In this document: positions 8,875-17,678 of the stretch, one piece after another
Position numbering within the stretch: position 1 is the first letter of the stretch
Layout: the number at the start of each line of letters is the position of its first letter
Origin: Bradyrhizobium frederickii
GTDB lineage: Bacteria > Pseudomonadota > Alphaproteobacteria > Rhizobiales > Xanthobacteraceae
DNA: 64,000 nt
Assembly: GCF_004570865.1 (NCBI RefSeq)
Contig: NZ_SPQS01000007.1
Span: forward strand, 124,001 to 188,000
Reading direction: 5' to 3'
Made by a program: the position numbers and the translations under genes
Notes under the pieces: model-generated
What the model was told of the DNA's origin: nothing
Database searches by the model: none
Seen by the model: only the letters and a program-made list of their open reading frames with translations

Positions 8875-9449
8875 CAGCGCACGAGATATAGAATCGGAAA
8901 TATGACGATCCAAAGCAGATCGACCATGTGCCAGAACGCGGTTCCGGTCTCGACGCTTGCCGGCCGGGCACCCCGGGAAACGACGGCCAGGATCACGATG
9001 CCGAGGCCGACATGCAGGAGGTGGAAGCCGGTGAGGAGGAAGTACAGTGTGAAGAACGGGCTGGTCTCCAGGCCGTTTCCTGACGCGATCTCGCCGGCAT
9101 ATTCGAGCAGCTTGATCGCGATGAAGAGCGCGCCGAGCGCCATGGCGCCGAACAGCCAGCCGCGCGCACATCCCCTTGCGCTCGCCCGTGCTGCAGCCGT
9201 CGCCCGTGCGGCAGTCCAGCCACTGGTCACGAGCACGATGGTGTTGAGTCCCGCCAGGTGCGCATCAAGCGTGGCCTGACCGGCCGCGAAGACCGCCGGG
9301 TGAAGCGCACGAGCGATGACGAAGGCACCGAGGAACAGGCCGAAAGCGGCGAGTTCGCTGAAGATGAGCACCCACATCATGGGATCGCCGGGAAGATCTT
9401 CCAGGATTCCCCAGCCGGTGCCTTGTTGTTCGAAGTCCGTAGCCGACAT
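8874..9449 (-). CDS. norE: Cytochrome c oxidase subunit III-like protein NorE
   Basis: The 191-residue protein is a COX3-family membrane protein with about five helices, including WVLIFSELAAFG and LTGFHLLHVGLG. NorE accompanies nitric oxide reductase in many denitrifiers and supports full NO-reducing activity. It is the first gene of norEFCBQD here. A palindromic TTGTC-N4-GACAA box lies 54 bases upstream of the ATG at 9449. Confidence 0.88.
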   Translation of the reverse strand: MSATDFEQQGTGWGILEDLPGDPMMWVLIFSELAAFGLFLGAFVIARALHPAVFAAGQATLDAHLAGLNTIVLVTSGWTAARATAAARASARGCARGWLFGAMALGALFIAIKLLEYAGEIASGNGLETSPFFTLYFLLTGFHLLHVGLGIVILAVVSRGARPASVETGTAFWHMVDLLWIVIFPILYLVR

Positions 9450-9502
9450 CTGCCTTCCGCATCAAGTCGTCGGAGAGATATCCCGCCTGCGCGATTCCGA
9501 CT

Positions 9503-9516
9503 TTGTCGGCGGACAA
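9503..9516. promoter_or_regulatory. NnrR/FNR-family box upstream of norE
   Basis: TTGTCGGCGGACAA has perfect 5-base inverted arms (TTGTC/GACAA) and the TTG-N8-CAA spacing. It is 54 bases from the norE start and 108 bases from a divergent small ORF. Confidence 0.65.
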
Positions 9517-9623
9517 ATAGTGCAACCGGCCAGAGGCGCGTTTGCGCTGCCGCAACGTTCCGCCCTCCCTGCCGTCATAGGGTGGATGTCATCCGGCGGT
9601 TCCGCAAAACGGCGAGCGATAAG

Positions 9624-9791
9624 ATGAGCGATGCACAAATCGGGCTGATGACCGCGACCCCCATCATCATCGTGTTCGCCCTCGCGCTCCGGCGAATGGG
9701 GGTCTTGTCGACCGTGGCAACGGTGTCGGCGGTGAGCCTTTCCGTCGCGATCGCGGCGGTGCTGTTCACGACGCAATCACCGCTGCCGTAA
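9624..9791 (+). CDS. Putative small two-helix membrane peptide, divergent from norE
   Basis: An ATG at 9624 opens a 55-residue frame with two hydrophobic segments (about residues 8-22 and 29-48) and few charges (MSDAQIGLMTATPIII at the start). I do not recognise the family. The ribosome binding site is weak. It shares the intergenic region with norE and could use the same NnrR-type box. Hydrophobic codon content in GC-rich DNA can arise by chance, so the call is tentative. Confidence 0.4.
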   Translation: MSDAQIGLMTATPIIIVFALALRRMGVLSTVATVSAVSLSVAIAAVLFTTQSPLP

Positions 9792-9794
9792 TAC

Positions 9795-9887
9795 CGTAGG
9801 GTGAGCAAAGCGAAGCGTGCCCACCATTTTTCTCTCGATCGGAGACAGGTGGTGGGCACGGCGCGATGCGCCTTTGCCCACCCTACG
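9795..9887. repeat. Palindromic intergenic repeat, CGTAGGGTGGGCAAAG family, copy 1
   Basis: The element starts CGTAGGGTGAGCAAAG and ends CTTTGCCCACCCTACG, an inverted repeat enclosing GCGTGCCCACC and GGTGGGCACGGCGC. Related copies lie at 32655-32745 and 62155-62278. It is located between convergent transcription units and probably acts as a hairpin in the mRNA 3' ends. Confidence 0.8.
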
Positions 9888-9930
9888 ACAGCGCCGTTGC
9901 GGCTACCTACGACAACGCCGTTGCGGCTAC
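9883..9930. repeat. Tandem 24-base duplication over the gguB stop codon
   Basis: Two copies of a 24-base unit beginning CTACGACA and ending TTGCGGCTAC lie side by side (9883-9906 and 9907-9930) with one mismatch. The second copy contains the gguB stop codon (9927-9929), and the first overlaps the end of the adjacent palindromic repeat. Confidence 0.75.
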
Positions 9931-11117
9931 CGCCGCTGGTTATACACGTCGATACACACCGCCCCGAGCAACACCAGACCCTTGATAACCTGCTGATAGT
10001 CGATGCCGATGCCGAGGATGGACATGCCGTTGTTCATCACGCCCATGATCATGGCGCCGACCACGGCGCCGCCGACCCGACCCACGCCGCCATAAGCTGA
10101 AGCGCCGCCGATGAAGCAGGCGGCGATGACGTCGAGCTCGAAGCCGAGCCCGGCCTTCGGGGTCGCGGTGTTGAGGCGCGCGGCGAAGACAAGGCCCGCG
10201 AGTGCGGCGAGCACGCCCATGTTGACGAAGGTGAAGAAGGTCAGCCGCTCGGTCTTGATGCCCGACAGCTTCGCCGCCTTCGCATTGCCGCCGACTGCAT
10301 AGACCTGCCGACCGATCACGGTGCGACGGGTGACGAAGCCGTAGAGCGCGATCAACGCGGTCATGATGACCAGCACGTTCGGCAGGCCGCGATGCGAAGC
10401 GATCAGATAGGTGAAATAGAGCACGGCGCAGGCGAGCAGGACGCTCTTCCCCAGGAAGAACGCATAGGGCTCGACCTCGATGCCATGCAACTGCTCGCGC
10501 GACCGTCCCTTGGCGCTGGCATAGACGAGGCCGAGCGCGAGCACGGCGCCGACCAGCATGGAGGTCGGATGCAGCGTGCCGGCCTCGGGCAGAAGCTCCG
10601 GAATGAAGCCGGAAGACAGCTTCTGGAAGGTTGCCGGGAACGGGCCGAGTGACTGGCCCTGCAGCACCGCGAGCGCGAGCCCCTTGAACACCAGCATGCC
10701 CGCCAGCGTGACGATGAAGGACGGAATGCCGAAATAGGCCACCCAGTAGCCCTGCGCCGCACCGATCGCCGCCCCCAGCAGCAGGCAGGCGATGAAGGCG
10801 AGCGTGTAGTCGACCTTGTAGGTCACCATCAGCACAGCGGCGACCGCGCCGACAAAGCCCGCGACCGAGCCGACCGAGAGGTCGATATGGCCGGTGACGA
10901 TCACCAGAAGCATGCCCAGCGCCATGATGACGATGTAGCTGTTCTGAAGCACCAGATTGGTCAGGTTGAGCGGCTGCAGCAGCGTGCCGCCGGTCATCAC
11001 CTGGAAAAACAGCATGATCGCGATCAACGACATCAGCATGCCGTAGTTGCGCAGATTGTTCTTGATGAAGCTGCCGTGCCGGCGCTCCTCGGGCAGCGAT
11101 ACCGTCTTGTCGGTCAT
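9927..11117 (-). CDS. gguB: Sugar ABC transporter permease GguB/XylH-type
   Basis: The 396-residue inner-membrane protein belongs to the RbsC/XylH/MmsB permease family with about 10-12 helices. Family motifs include GHIDLSVGSVAG, FGIPSFIVTLAGM and GGNAKAAKLSGI. Its ATG at 11117 overlaps the ATPase stop (ATGA). With the ATPase and ChvE it forms a complete importer for hexose and pentose pyranoses such as galactose, arabinose, xylose or glucose. Confidence 0.9.
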   Translation of the reverse strand: MTDKTVSLPEERRHGSFIKNNLRNYGMLMSLIAIMLFFQVMTGGTLLQPLNLTNLVLQNSYIVIMALGMLLVIVTGHIDLSVGSVAGFVGAVAAVLMVTYKVDYTLAFIACLLLGAAIGAAQGYWVAYFGIPSFIVTLAGMLVFKGLALAVLQGQSLGPFPATFQKLSSGFIPELLPEAGTLHPTSMLVGAVLALGLVYASAKGRSREQLHGIEVEPYAFFLGKSVLLACAVLYFTYLIASHRGLPNVLVIMTALIALYGFVTRRTVIGRQVYAVGGNAKAAKLSGIKTERLTFFTFVNMGVLAALAGLVFAARLNTATPKAGLGFELDVIAACFIGGASAYGGVGRVGGAVVGAMIMGVMNNGMSILGIGIDYQQVIKGLVLLGAVCIDVYNQRR

Positions 11118-12691
11118 GGCTGCATTCCTCCCATTTCCGCGGCCGCGGGTGCGGCGTTCCCAATGTTTCGTTCGTTGCGCATGATGGCGCGCATGATCTT
11201 CTCTTGCGTCGCGTCCGCGCCCTTGAACTCGCCAACGAAGGCGCCCTCATTCATGACGCAGATGCGGTCGCAGATGCCGAGCAGCTCGGGCATTTCCGAG
11301 GATATCACCACGACGCCGCGGCCGGCTTCCGCCAGCTCGTTGATGATACAGTAAATCTCGTATTTGGCACCGACGTCGATGCCCCGCGTGGGCTCGTCCA
11401 GGATCAGGACTTTTGGGTCGGTCATCAGCCATTTCGACAGCACCACCTTCTGCTGGTTGCCGCCGGAGAGCTGGCCGGTCTCCTGGTAGACGTCGGAGCA
11501 GCGGATGCGCATGCGGGTGCGATAGTCGCTGGCGACCTTCAGCTCGGCGATGTCGTCGATCACCCGGCCGGGCGCGACCTGGTCGAGGCTGGCGAGCGTG
11601 ATGTTCTTGCGGACGTCGTCGGCCAGGATCAGGCCGAGCTGCTTGCGGTCCTCGGTGACATAGGCAAGGCCGGCGTCGATCGCCGCCGCGACGCTCGGCA
11701 GCACGATCTCCCGCCCCTCCAGCCGGATGGCGCCGCTGATATTGGTTCCCCAGGAGCGGCCGAACAGGCTCATGGCAAATTCGGTGCGTCCGGCGCCCAT
11801 CAATCCGGCAATGCCGACGACCTCGCCGCGCCTGACGCCGAAATTGACGTTCTTGATCACCTGCCGCTCGGGATGGATCGGGTGATAGACCGACCAGTTG
11901 GCAACGTCGAGCACGGGCTCGCCGATCTTGGCGCTACGCTCCGGGAAACGGTGAGCCATATCGCGATTGACCATGCTGCGGATGATGCGGTCTTCCTGGA
12001 TCGGCTCGGCATGGCAATCGATGCTGTCGACGGTACGGCCGTCGCGCAGCACGGTGATGTGGTCGGCAACCTTGGCGACCTCGTTGAGCTTGTGCGAGAT
12101 CAGAATCGAGCCGATGCCCTGCTCGCGGAAGGTCATCAGGCGTTCAAGCAGCGCGGCGCTGTCGGCCTCGTTCAGGCTGGCGGTCGGCTCGTCCAGGATC
12201 AGCATCCGCACCCGCTTGGACAGCGCCTTCGCGATTTCGACCAGTTGCTGCTTGCCGACGCCGAGATCGGTGATCAGCGTATCCGGAGATTCCTTCAGGC
12301 CGACCTGCGCCAGCAACTCCTGCGTGCGCCGGTACACCTCGTCGCGGTCGATCACGCCGAGCTTCGAGGGCGGATGCGACAGGAAGATGTTTTCCGCGAT
12401 CGACATCAGCGGGATCAGCGCCAGCTCCTGGTGGATAATGATGATGCCGAGCGCCTCGGAATCGTTGATGTCGCGGAAGCGCCGCTCCTCGCCTTCGAAG
12501 ACGATGGTGCCCTCGTAGCTGCCGTGCGGATAGACCCCGCTCAGCACCTTCATCAGCGTCGACTTGCCGGCGCCGTTCTCACCGACGAGCGCGTGGATCT
12601 GCCCGGCGTGAACCGAGAAGTTGACGTCGCGCAGCGCCTGCACACCGGCAAAGCTCTTGCTGACGTTACGCATCTCCAGCATGGCGGTCAT
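11114..12691 (-). CDS. gguA: Sugar ABC transporter ATPase GguA/MmsA-type (two nucleotide-binding domains)
   Basis: The 525-residue protein has two ABC domains in tandem, as in RbsA and XylG. The first has Walker A GENGAGKST, the Q-loop region HQELALIP and Walker B LILDEPTASL. The second has the degenerate Walker A of this family (GLMGAGRTE), signature LSGGNQQKV and LILDEPTRGIDVG. It energises sugar import. It is placed 184 bases after chvE, with a palindromic repeat in the gap, and overlaps gguB by four bases. Confidence 0.92.
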   Translation of the reverse strand: MTAMLEMRNVSKSFAGVQALRDVNFSVHAGQIHALVGENGAGKSTLMKVLSGVYPHGSYEGTIVFEGEERRFRDINDSEALGIIIIHQELALIPLMSIAENIFLSHPPSKLGVIDRDEVYRRTQELLAQVGLKESPDTLITDLGVGKQQLVEIAKALSKRVRMLILDEPTASLNEADSAALLERLMTFREQGIGSILISHKLNEVAKVADHITVLRDGRTVDSIDCHAEPIQEDRIIRSMVNRDMAHRFPERSAKIGEPVLDVANWSVYHPIHPERQVIKNVNFGVRRGEVVGIAGLMGAGRTEFAMSLFGRSWGTNISGAIRLEGREIVLPSVAAAIDAGLAYVTEDRKQLGLILADDVRKNITLASLDQVAPGRVIDDIAELKVASDYRTRMRIRCSDVYQETGQLSGGNQQKVVLSKWLMTDPKVLILDEPTRGIDVGAKYEIYCIINELAEAGRGVVVISSEMPELLGICDRICVMNEGAFVGEFKGADATQEKIMRAIMRNERNIGNAAPAAAEMGGMQP

Positions 12692-12720
12692 GTGATCATA
12701 CTCCTGAACGTCTCCGCGTC

Positions 12721-12804
12721 GTCATGGCCGGGCTTGTCCCGGCCATCCACGTGCAGCCGCCTGCGACGAAGGCGTGGATGCCCGGGACAAGCCCGGGCAT
12801 GACG
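12721..12804. repeat. Palindromic intergenic repeat, GTCATGGCCGGGCTTG family, copy 1
   Basis: The element begins GTCATGGCCGGGCTTGTCCC and ends GGGACAAGCCCGGGCATGAC, with each arm itself a hairpin. A close copy lies at 22514-22598. It sits inside the chvE-gguAB operon, where hairpins often protect binding-protein mRNA. Confidence 0.8.
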
Positions 12805-12840
12805 AGTGTGGACGTGCTTTTCGTCCCTCATCGAGAGTCC

Positions 12841-12866
12841 CCCTCTCCCCGCACGCGGGGAGAGGG
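12841..12866 (-). repeat. 12-bp-stem hairpin directly after chvE
   Basis: CCCTCTCCCCGC, two bases, GCGGGGAGAGGG form a perfect 12-base stem 9 bases after the chvE stop codon. There is no T-run on the minus strand, so it is more likely an mRNA-stabilising or attenuating hairpin than a strong terminator. It belongs to the CTCTCCC/GGGAGAG repeat family also seen at 36361-36492 and 43063-43220. Confidence 0.65.
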
Positions 12867-12875
12867 AAAAGAAAG

Positions 12876-13949
12876 TTACTGGAACTGCGCCTTCTTGTAG
12901 TAGCCGCTGTCGACCAGGACCTTCTCCCAATTGTCCTTGTAGACCACGACCGGCTTGAGCAGGTAGGACGGCACGGTCTTGACGCCGTTCTCGTAGGTCT
13001 TGGTGTCGTTGACCGTGACCTGCTTGCCGGCGAGCGCGGCGTCGACCATGTCGGCGGTCACCTTGGCGAGGTCGCGGGTGTCCTTGAAGATGGTCGAATA
13101 TTGATCGCCGCGCAGCATCGCCTTGATCGAGGGCACCTCAGCGTCCTGCCCCGAAATGATCGGCATCGGCTGACCGGCGCTGCCATAGCCGACGCCCTTC
13201 AGTGACGAAATGATGCCGATCGAGATGCCGTCATAGGGCGACAGCACGGCATTGAGCTTCTTGTTGCCGTAGTAGGCGCTGAGCAGATTGTCCATCCGGG
13301 CCTGGGCGGTGGCGCCATCCCAACGCAGGGTCGCGACCTTGTCCATGCCCATCTGGCCCGAGGCGACGACGAGCTTGCCGCTGTCGATGTAGGGCTTCAG
13401 CACGCTCATCGCGCCGTTGTAGAAGAAGTAGGCATTGTTGTCGTCCGGCGAGCCGCCGAACAGCTCGATGTTGAACGGGCCCTTGCCTTCCTTCAGCCCA
13501 AGCCCCTGCTCGATCGATTGCGCCTGCAAGACGCCGACCTGGAAATTGTCGAAGGTCGCGTAATAGTCGACGTTCGGCGTGCCGCGGATCAGGCGGTCAT
13601 AGGCGATCACGGTGATGCCTTTTGCTTTCGCCTGCTTGAGCACGTCGGACAGCGTCGTGCCGTCGATCGCGGCGATCACCAGCGCCTTCGCGCCCTTGGT
13701 CACCATGTTCTCGACTTGCGACAGCTGGTTCGGAATGTCGTCCTCGGCGTATTGCAGGTCGGTGTTGTAGCCGCGCTCCTTCAGCACCTTGACCATGTTG
13801 TTGCCGTCGTCGATCCAACGCGCCGACGACTTTGTCGGCATGGCGATGCCGACGGTCGCCTTGTCCTGGGCGGAAGCGGGAAGGCTTGTGGCCATCGTCG
13901 CAGCGCCCGCCAGCGCCAGTGCGAGGAATGCGGTCTTCAGTTTCAGCAT
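12876..13949 (-). CDS. chvE: Multiple-sugar periplasmic binding protein ChvE-type
   Basis: The 357-residue protein has a signal peptide of about 27 residues (LPASAQ before DKATVG) and a periplasmic binding protein fold of the ribose/galactose type. The mature start [17 protein letters not shown] and the segments [13 protein letters not shown] and IIAYDRLI-like ([10 protein letters not shown]) match ChvE, which binds galactose, arabinose, xylose and glucose and in Agrobacterium also signals to VirA. It is the binding component for gguAB. It lies 72 bases after the lactonase gene in the same direction, so it is probably part of the long sugar operon. Confidence 0.9.
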   Translation of the reverse strand: MLKLKTAFLALALAGAATMATSLPASAQDKATVGIAMPTKSSARWIDDGNNMVKVLKERGYNTDLQYAEDDIPNQLSQVENMVTKGAKALVIAAIDGTTLSDVLKQAKAKGITVIAYDRLIRGTPNVDYYATFDNFQVGVLQAQSIEQGLGLKEGKGPFNIELFGGSPDDNNAYFFYNGAMSVLKPYIDSGKLVVASGQMGMDKVATLRWDGATAQARMDNLLSAYYGNKKLNAVLSPYDGISIGIISSLKGVGYGSAGQPMPIISGQDAEVPSIKAMLRGDQYSTIFKDTRDLAKVTADMVDAALAGKQVTVNDTKTYENGVKTVPSYLLKPVVVYKDNWEKVLVDSGYYKKAQFQ

Positions 13950-14021
13950 GTTTCACTCCCTTGGGTGTCAGATTGTTTGGTCGTGTCGTCGAGAACGTGG
14001 TCGTGGGCTCTTTCTTGTCTC

Positions 14022-14903
14022 CTATGCGAGCTTGACGTCGGGCTCCGCGCGACCGCGCGCGGAGGCCTCCAATAGAAAAGTGTAACCGGCTTGCGGATCG
14101 GCGGCGCGGGCGGCCGTGTCCATATCCTGCCAGGCGGAAGTGACGAGGAGACGCGACAGGCCGGGGCCGACGAAGGCCGGGCAACTCGCCTGCCGGGCCG
14201 GCACGCTGAGCGAGCGCAGGCGTTCACCTTGCGGAGAATAGACGTCAATCCGGCTCGCGCCCCAGCAGGCGTTCCAGATCTGCCCGTCGGCGTCGCATAC
14301 CGAGCCGTCGAGACCGCCAATGCCGGTATGGCGCAGCAGCACCTCCGGCTCGCCGCGCGGCAGGCCGGTCGCGGGATTGAGCGGCACGGCATAGAGCACG
14401 GCGCGCGGAGTGTCGGTGAAATAGCCGGTTGCGCCATCCGGCGAGAAGCAGATCGAATTGGGGATGCTGATGCCGGGAAACAGCGTCGAGATCTTGCCGC
14501 GATGGAGCGCGTAGATCGCCCCAGCCTTCGGCTCGGCCTTCTTGCCCATGGTGCCGATCCAGAACGTGCCGGACTGGTGCACACGGCAATCATTGGAGCG
14601 CGTGACGGGATTGTCCGCCTCGAGCGCGAGGAACAGCGTCATGGCGCCATCGGCGAGCTTGCGGATGTAAAGCCCGTCCTCAGCGACGATCAACTGCCGT
14701 TCGGCATCGATGCGCCCGAGCGCGCTCGCCATCCGGCCGAGCGCATGGACGCGGATGCTGCCACGGCCAAGTTGCGCCTCGAACAGCCGTCCCTCGCGGA
14801 TGTCGAACCACCAGGCGGTATCGGTGGTCACGTCATAGGTCGGGCCCTCGCCGAGATGACAAGGATCGTCCGAGAGAACGGAGGTGGGCACCTGCTCCAT
14901 CAT
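14022..14903 (-). CDS. SMP-30/gluconolactonase-family sugar lactonase
   Basis: The 293-residue protein is a six-bladed beta-propeller lactonase of the SGL family. Diagnostic pieces are LGEGPTYD with the metal-binding Glu near the N terminus, NDCRVHQSGTFWIGTM, and SICFSPDG followed by GGLDGSVCDADG. It would hydrolyse the lactone made by the neighbouring sugar 1-dehydrogenase to the aldonate. Its start overlaps the mutarotase stop by four bases (14900-14903). The exact lactone (galactono-1,4-lactone or L-arabino-1,4-lactone) cannot be told from sequence. Confidence 0.87.
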   Translation of the reverse strand: MMEQVPTSVLSDDPCHLGEGPTYDVTTDTAWWFDIREGRLFEAQLGRGSIRVHALGRMASALGRIDAERQLIVAEDGLYIRKLADGAMTLFLALEADNPVTRSNDCRVHQSGTFWIGTMGKKAEPKAGAIYALHRGKISTLFPGISIPNSICFSPDGATGYFTDTPRAVLYAVPLNPATGLPRGEPEVLLRHTGIGGLDGSVCDADGQIWNACWGASRIDVYSPQGERLRSLSVPARQASCPAFVGPGLSRLLVTSAWQDMDTAARAADPQAGYTFLLEASARGRAEPDVKLA

Positions 14904-15976
14904 GACGTCCTCACTGCAAAGCGATAGACCGTGTGATGGCGATAGACCTGGCCGGGATCGAGGCGCGGACTCGGAAAATCCGGCCGGTTCGGCGCATCAG
15001 GCCAAATGTGCGGCTCCAGGCACATGGCATCCGACTGCCGGATGAGCTTGCCGCCCTTCCCCAAAACCGTGCCGTCCAGATAATTGCCGGAATAGACCTG
15101 AAGGCCGGGCTGGTCGGTGAACAGCTCCATGATCCGCCCCGAGCGTGGCGCCTCCAGCCTTGCGGCGAGCGCGAGCTTGCCGTCGCGGCCGAGGCAATAG
15201 GTGTGGTCGTAGCCCCTGCCGCTCTGCAATTGCTGGTCGCCCTGCCGGATGCGCTCGCCGACCGGCCGAGGCTCGCGGAAATCGAACGGCGAGCCGGCAA
15301 CGCGACGCGGCGCCTCCGGCAAAGGAATCGCGGTGGGATCAATGGCGAGGAAATGCTCGGCGGCGACCGTCAAGCGGTGGTCGAGGATGGAGGTGCCTGA
15401 CGTTGCGCCTTCGAGATTGAAGAAGCTGTGGTTGGTCAGGTTGACGATGGTCGGCCGGTCGGTGCGCGCTTCCATGGAAAGCGACAGCTCGGACGGGCCG
15501 GTGACGCGATAGGTCAGGCGAACATCGAGCTGGCCGGGATAATTCTCGTCCCCATGCGGGCTGACATAGGTCAGCGTCACTGCGGGCGCGGCGCCCTCGT
15601 CGAGCTCCACGATTTCCCAGAGCTTGCGGTCGAATCCATCGAGACCGCCATGCAGCGCATTCGGCCCGTTGTTGACGGCAAGCTGCACCGTCTCGCCATC
15701 AAGCGAAAACTGTCCCTTGGCGATACGGTTGGCGTAGCGGCCGACGGTGGCGCCGAAGAACTTTCGTTCCGAAAGATAGCCGGTGAACGCGTCATGGCCG
15801 AGCACGACGTCGTCATGGCCGCCCTTCGCATCCGGCGCGATCAGCGCCTGAAGCACCGCACCATGGGTGATGATTCGCGCTTCGAATCCGCCTGCCCCGC
15901 GCAGCACAATGCGCTCGACATCGCGGCCGTCCGGCAGTCTTCCGAAGACGTCTTTTTCGATTGTTGAGCCAGCCAT
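14900..15976 (-). CDS. galM: Aldose 1-epimerase (mutarotase)
   Basis: The 358-residue GalM interconverts alpha and beta sugar anomers, supplying the beta form to the dehydrogenase. Visible motifs are VGRYANRIAKG, NNGPNALHGGLDGFD (substrate-binding His), VNLTNHSFFNL, RGYDHTYCL (catalytic His) and CLEPHIWPDAPN (catalytic Glu). It lies 2 bases after the dehydrogenase gene and overlaps the lactonase gene. Confidence 0.92.
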   Translation of the reverse strand: MAGSTIEKDVFGRLPDGRDVERIVLRGAGGFEARIITHGAVLQALIAPDAKGGHDDVVLGHDAFTGYLSERKFFGATVGRYANRIAKGQFSLDGETVQLAVNNGPNALHGGLDGFDRKLWEIVELDEGAAPAVTLTYVSPHGDENYPGQLDVRLTYRVTGPSELSLSMEARTDRPTIVNLTNHSFFNLEGATSGTSILDHRLTVAAEHFLAIDPTAIPLPEAPRRVAGSPFDFREPRPVGERIRQGDQQLQSGRGYDHTYCLGRDGKLALAARLEAPRSGRIMELFTDQPGLQVYSGNYLDGTVLGKGGKLIRQSDAMCLEPHIWPDAPNRPDFPSPRLDPGQVYRHHTVYRFAVRTS

Positions 15977-15978
15977 GT

Positions 15979-16905
15979 CTAATCCACGAACGGTTCGACA
16001 ATTGTGCGCTTGCCGAGCAGGAAGGCGTCGGCGACGAGACGTAGCGGTGTCAGATCGACGTCGCTTGCGCCGGTCGCCGCGAGCTCGACGAAGCGCCGGT
16101 AGAGCCCGCGATATTCCTCATCGGGGGCTTCGGCAAGAACCTTGTCGTCAATGGCCATGCGCGCACCCCCGCTGGACAAGGTCATCCGGCCGCGATCAGT
16201 ATCGACGACGATATCCCAGCTTTGCGGCCCGGTCTGGCGAAAGTCGAACTCGGCGGTCACAGGCAGGCCGCCAATGTCGGTCAGGGTCAGGTTCGCAGCG
16301 ATCGGCGCCTGGCAGTTGGCGGGAAAGGCAAGCTCGGCCGCGGTGACGAACACCGGCTTGGGCAGGATTTTGGTCAGGATCGACAACGCGTTGATGCCGG
16401 GATCGAACACGCCAAGACCACCTGGTTCCCAGATCCAGCTCTGACCGGGATGCCAGACGCGGACATCCTCCTTCCAGCTGATGTGCACGGATTTGATGCG
16501 TCGCTCGGCGAGCCATTGTCGCGCGGGCTCGACCGCCGGCGCATGGCGCGAATGCCAGGTCGCAAACAGCGTTCGCTTTGCCTCCGCCGCCAATTCGATC
16601 AGCGGATCGAGCTCAGCGACGCCTGTGCCCGGCGGCTTCTCCAGCATGACATGCTTGCCGGCAGCGAGCGCCGCGGCCGCCTGCGCGCGCCTCACCTGCG
16701 GCGGCGTGCAGAGCGACACGGCATCGATCGGCGGGCCTTTCTCCAGCAGTTCCTCGATGGTGGCGAAGTGGGGCAGCCCCGGCAGCGAGGCATTGCGGCT
16801 GGCAATCGCCGACAGCGTCGCGCCCGGCACCGCGGCAATTGCGCCGACGTGCTGGTCACGCGCGATCTTGCCGAAGCCGACGATGGCGATGCGAAGTTCC
16901 GTCAC
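15979..16905 (-). CDS. Galactose/L-arabinose 1-dehydrogenase (Gfo/Idh/MocA family)
   Basis: The 308-residue protein has an N-terminal Rossmann fold (VGFGKIARDQH, residues 9-19) and the family lysine in EKPPGTG at about residues 95-101. The segment DVRVWHPGQSWIWEPGG followed by GVFDPGINALSI is typical of D-galactose 1-dehydrogenase and L-arabinose 1-dehydrogenase of pseudomonads and Azospirillum, which act on both sugars. It oxidises the sugar to the lactone, the first committed step of non-phosphorylative catabolism. It overlaps the regulator gene by four bases. Confidence 0.88.
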   Translation of the reverse strand: MTELRIAIVGFGKIARDQHVGAIAAVPGATLSAIASRNASLPGLPHFATIEELLEKGPPIDAVSLCTPPQVRRAQAAAALAAGKHVMLEKPPGTGVAELDPLIELAAEAKRTLFATWHSRHAPAVEPARQWLAERRIKSVHISWKEDVRVWHPGQSWIWEPGGLGVFDPGINALSILTKILPKPVFVTAAELAFPANCQAPIAANLTLTDIGGLPVTAEFDFRQTGPQSWDIVVDTDRGRMTLSSGGARMAIDDKVLAEAPDEEYRGLYRRFVELAATGASDVDLTPLRLVADAFLLGKRTIVEPFVD

Positions 16906-17678
16906 GATCCCTCTCCAGATTCGGCCGATGGCACCGTCTCGGCCGTTGCGGTCTCGATGACCGTATCTTCATGGCGGTGCATGCCGTTGTGAATGACGAA
17001 GACCATCGCCTCCGAGGCGGCCTCGGGATCGCCCGCAGCGATCGCATCGACGATGTTCTGGTGCCAGAGCAGCACCGTGTCGCGGTCCTCCGGCTCGACC
17101 GGGGCGCTGAGCAGGAACGACGTCCTCAGCGCCGCTTCGATGACATGGCCGATCGAGCGCATGAACAGATTGCCGGAGGCGCGCGCCACCCCGACGTGAA
17201 GCGCGAGGTCGGCATCGGCAAAACCGACCGAGTCGGACGCTTCGTGTCGCATCCGCTCCATGCTGTGCCGGAGCTCGGCAAGATCCTGCTCGGACCGCCG
17301 CGTGGCCGCCAGCATCGCCGCGCGCGGCTCGACCGCAAGTCGGATCTCGGCGAGATCGTTCAGGAAACGCTTGTCGATGCCGGCGTCCAGATGCCAGGCC
17401 AGCACGTCGGCGTCGAACATGTTCCAGGCGCCGCGCTCGCGCACGACGGTGCCGACGCGCGCCTTGGTGGTGAGCAGCCCCTTGGCGACGAGGGTCTTCA
17501 CGCTCTCGCGCAGCACCGGCCGCGACACGCCGAACATCGCGATCATCTCGGCGTCGCCCGGCAGGCGCGTCCCCTCCGCGTAACGTCCGGCGATGATGTC
17601 GATGCCGATCGAGCGGGCGACCTCCGCATGGTTGGAGTGGGCCCGCCGCGTCGGGATGATGACGATGCGCGAGGTCAT
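16902..17678 (-). CDS. FadR-subfamily GntR transcriptional regulator of the sugar operon
   Basis: The 258-residue protein has an N-terminal winged helix (IAGRYAEGTRLPGDAEMIAMFGVSRP, then VLRESVKTL) and an all-helical FCD effector domain with the metal-ligand pattern seen in LRLAVEP-like EIRLAVEPRAA. The start at 17678 overlaps the yjfF stop in ATGA; a longer frame upstream is rejected because it overlaps the permease. It is embedded between the transporter and the catabolic genes and so probably senses galactose, arabinose or a derived aldonate. The inverted repeat upstream of ytfQ is a candidate site. Confidence 0.87.
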   Translation of the reverse strand: MTSRIVIIPTRRAHSNHAEVARSIGIDIIAGRYAEGTRLPGDAEMIAMFGVSRPVLRESVKTLVAKGLLTTKARVGTVVRERGAWNMFDADVLAWHLDAGIDKRFLNDLAEIRLAVEPRAAMLAATRRSEQDLAELRHSMERMRHEASDSVGFADADLALHVGVARASGNLFMRSIGHVIEAALRTSFLLSAPVEPEDRDTVLLWHQNIVDAIAAGDPEAASEAMVFVIHNGMHRHEDTVIETATAETVPSAESGEGS

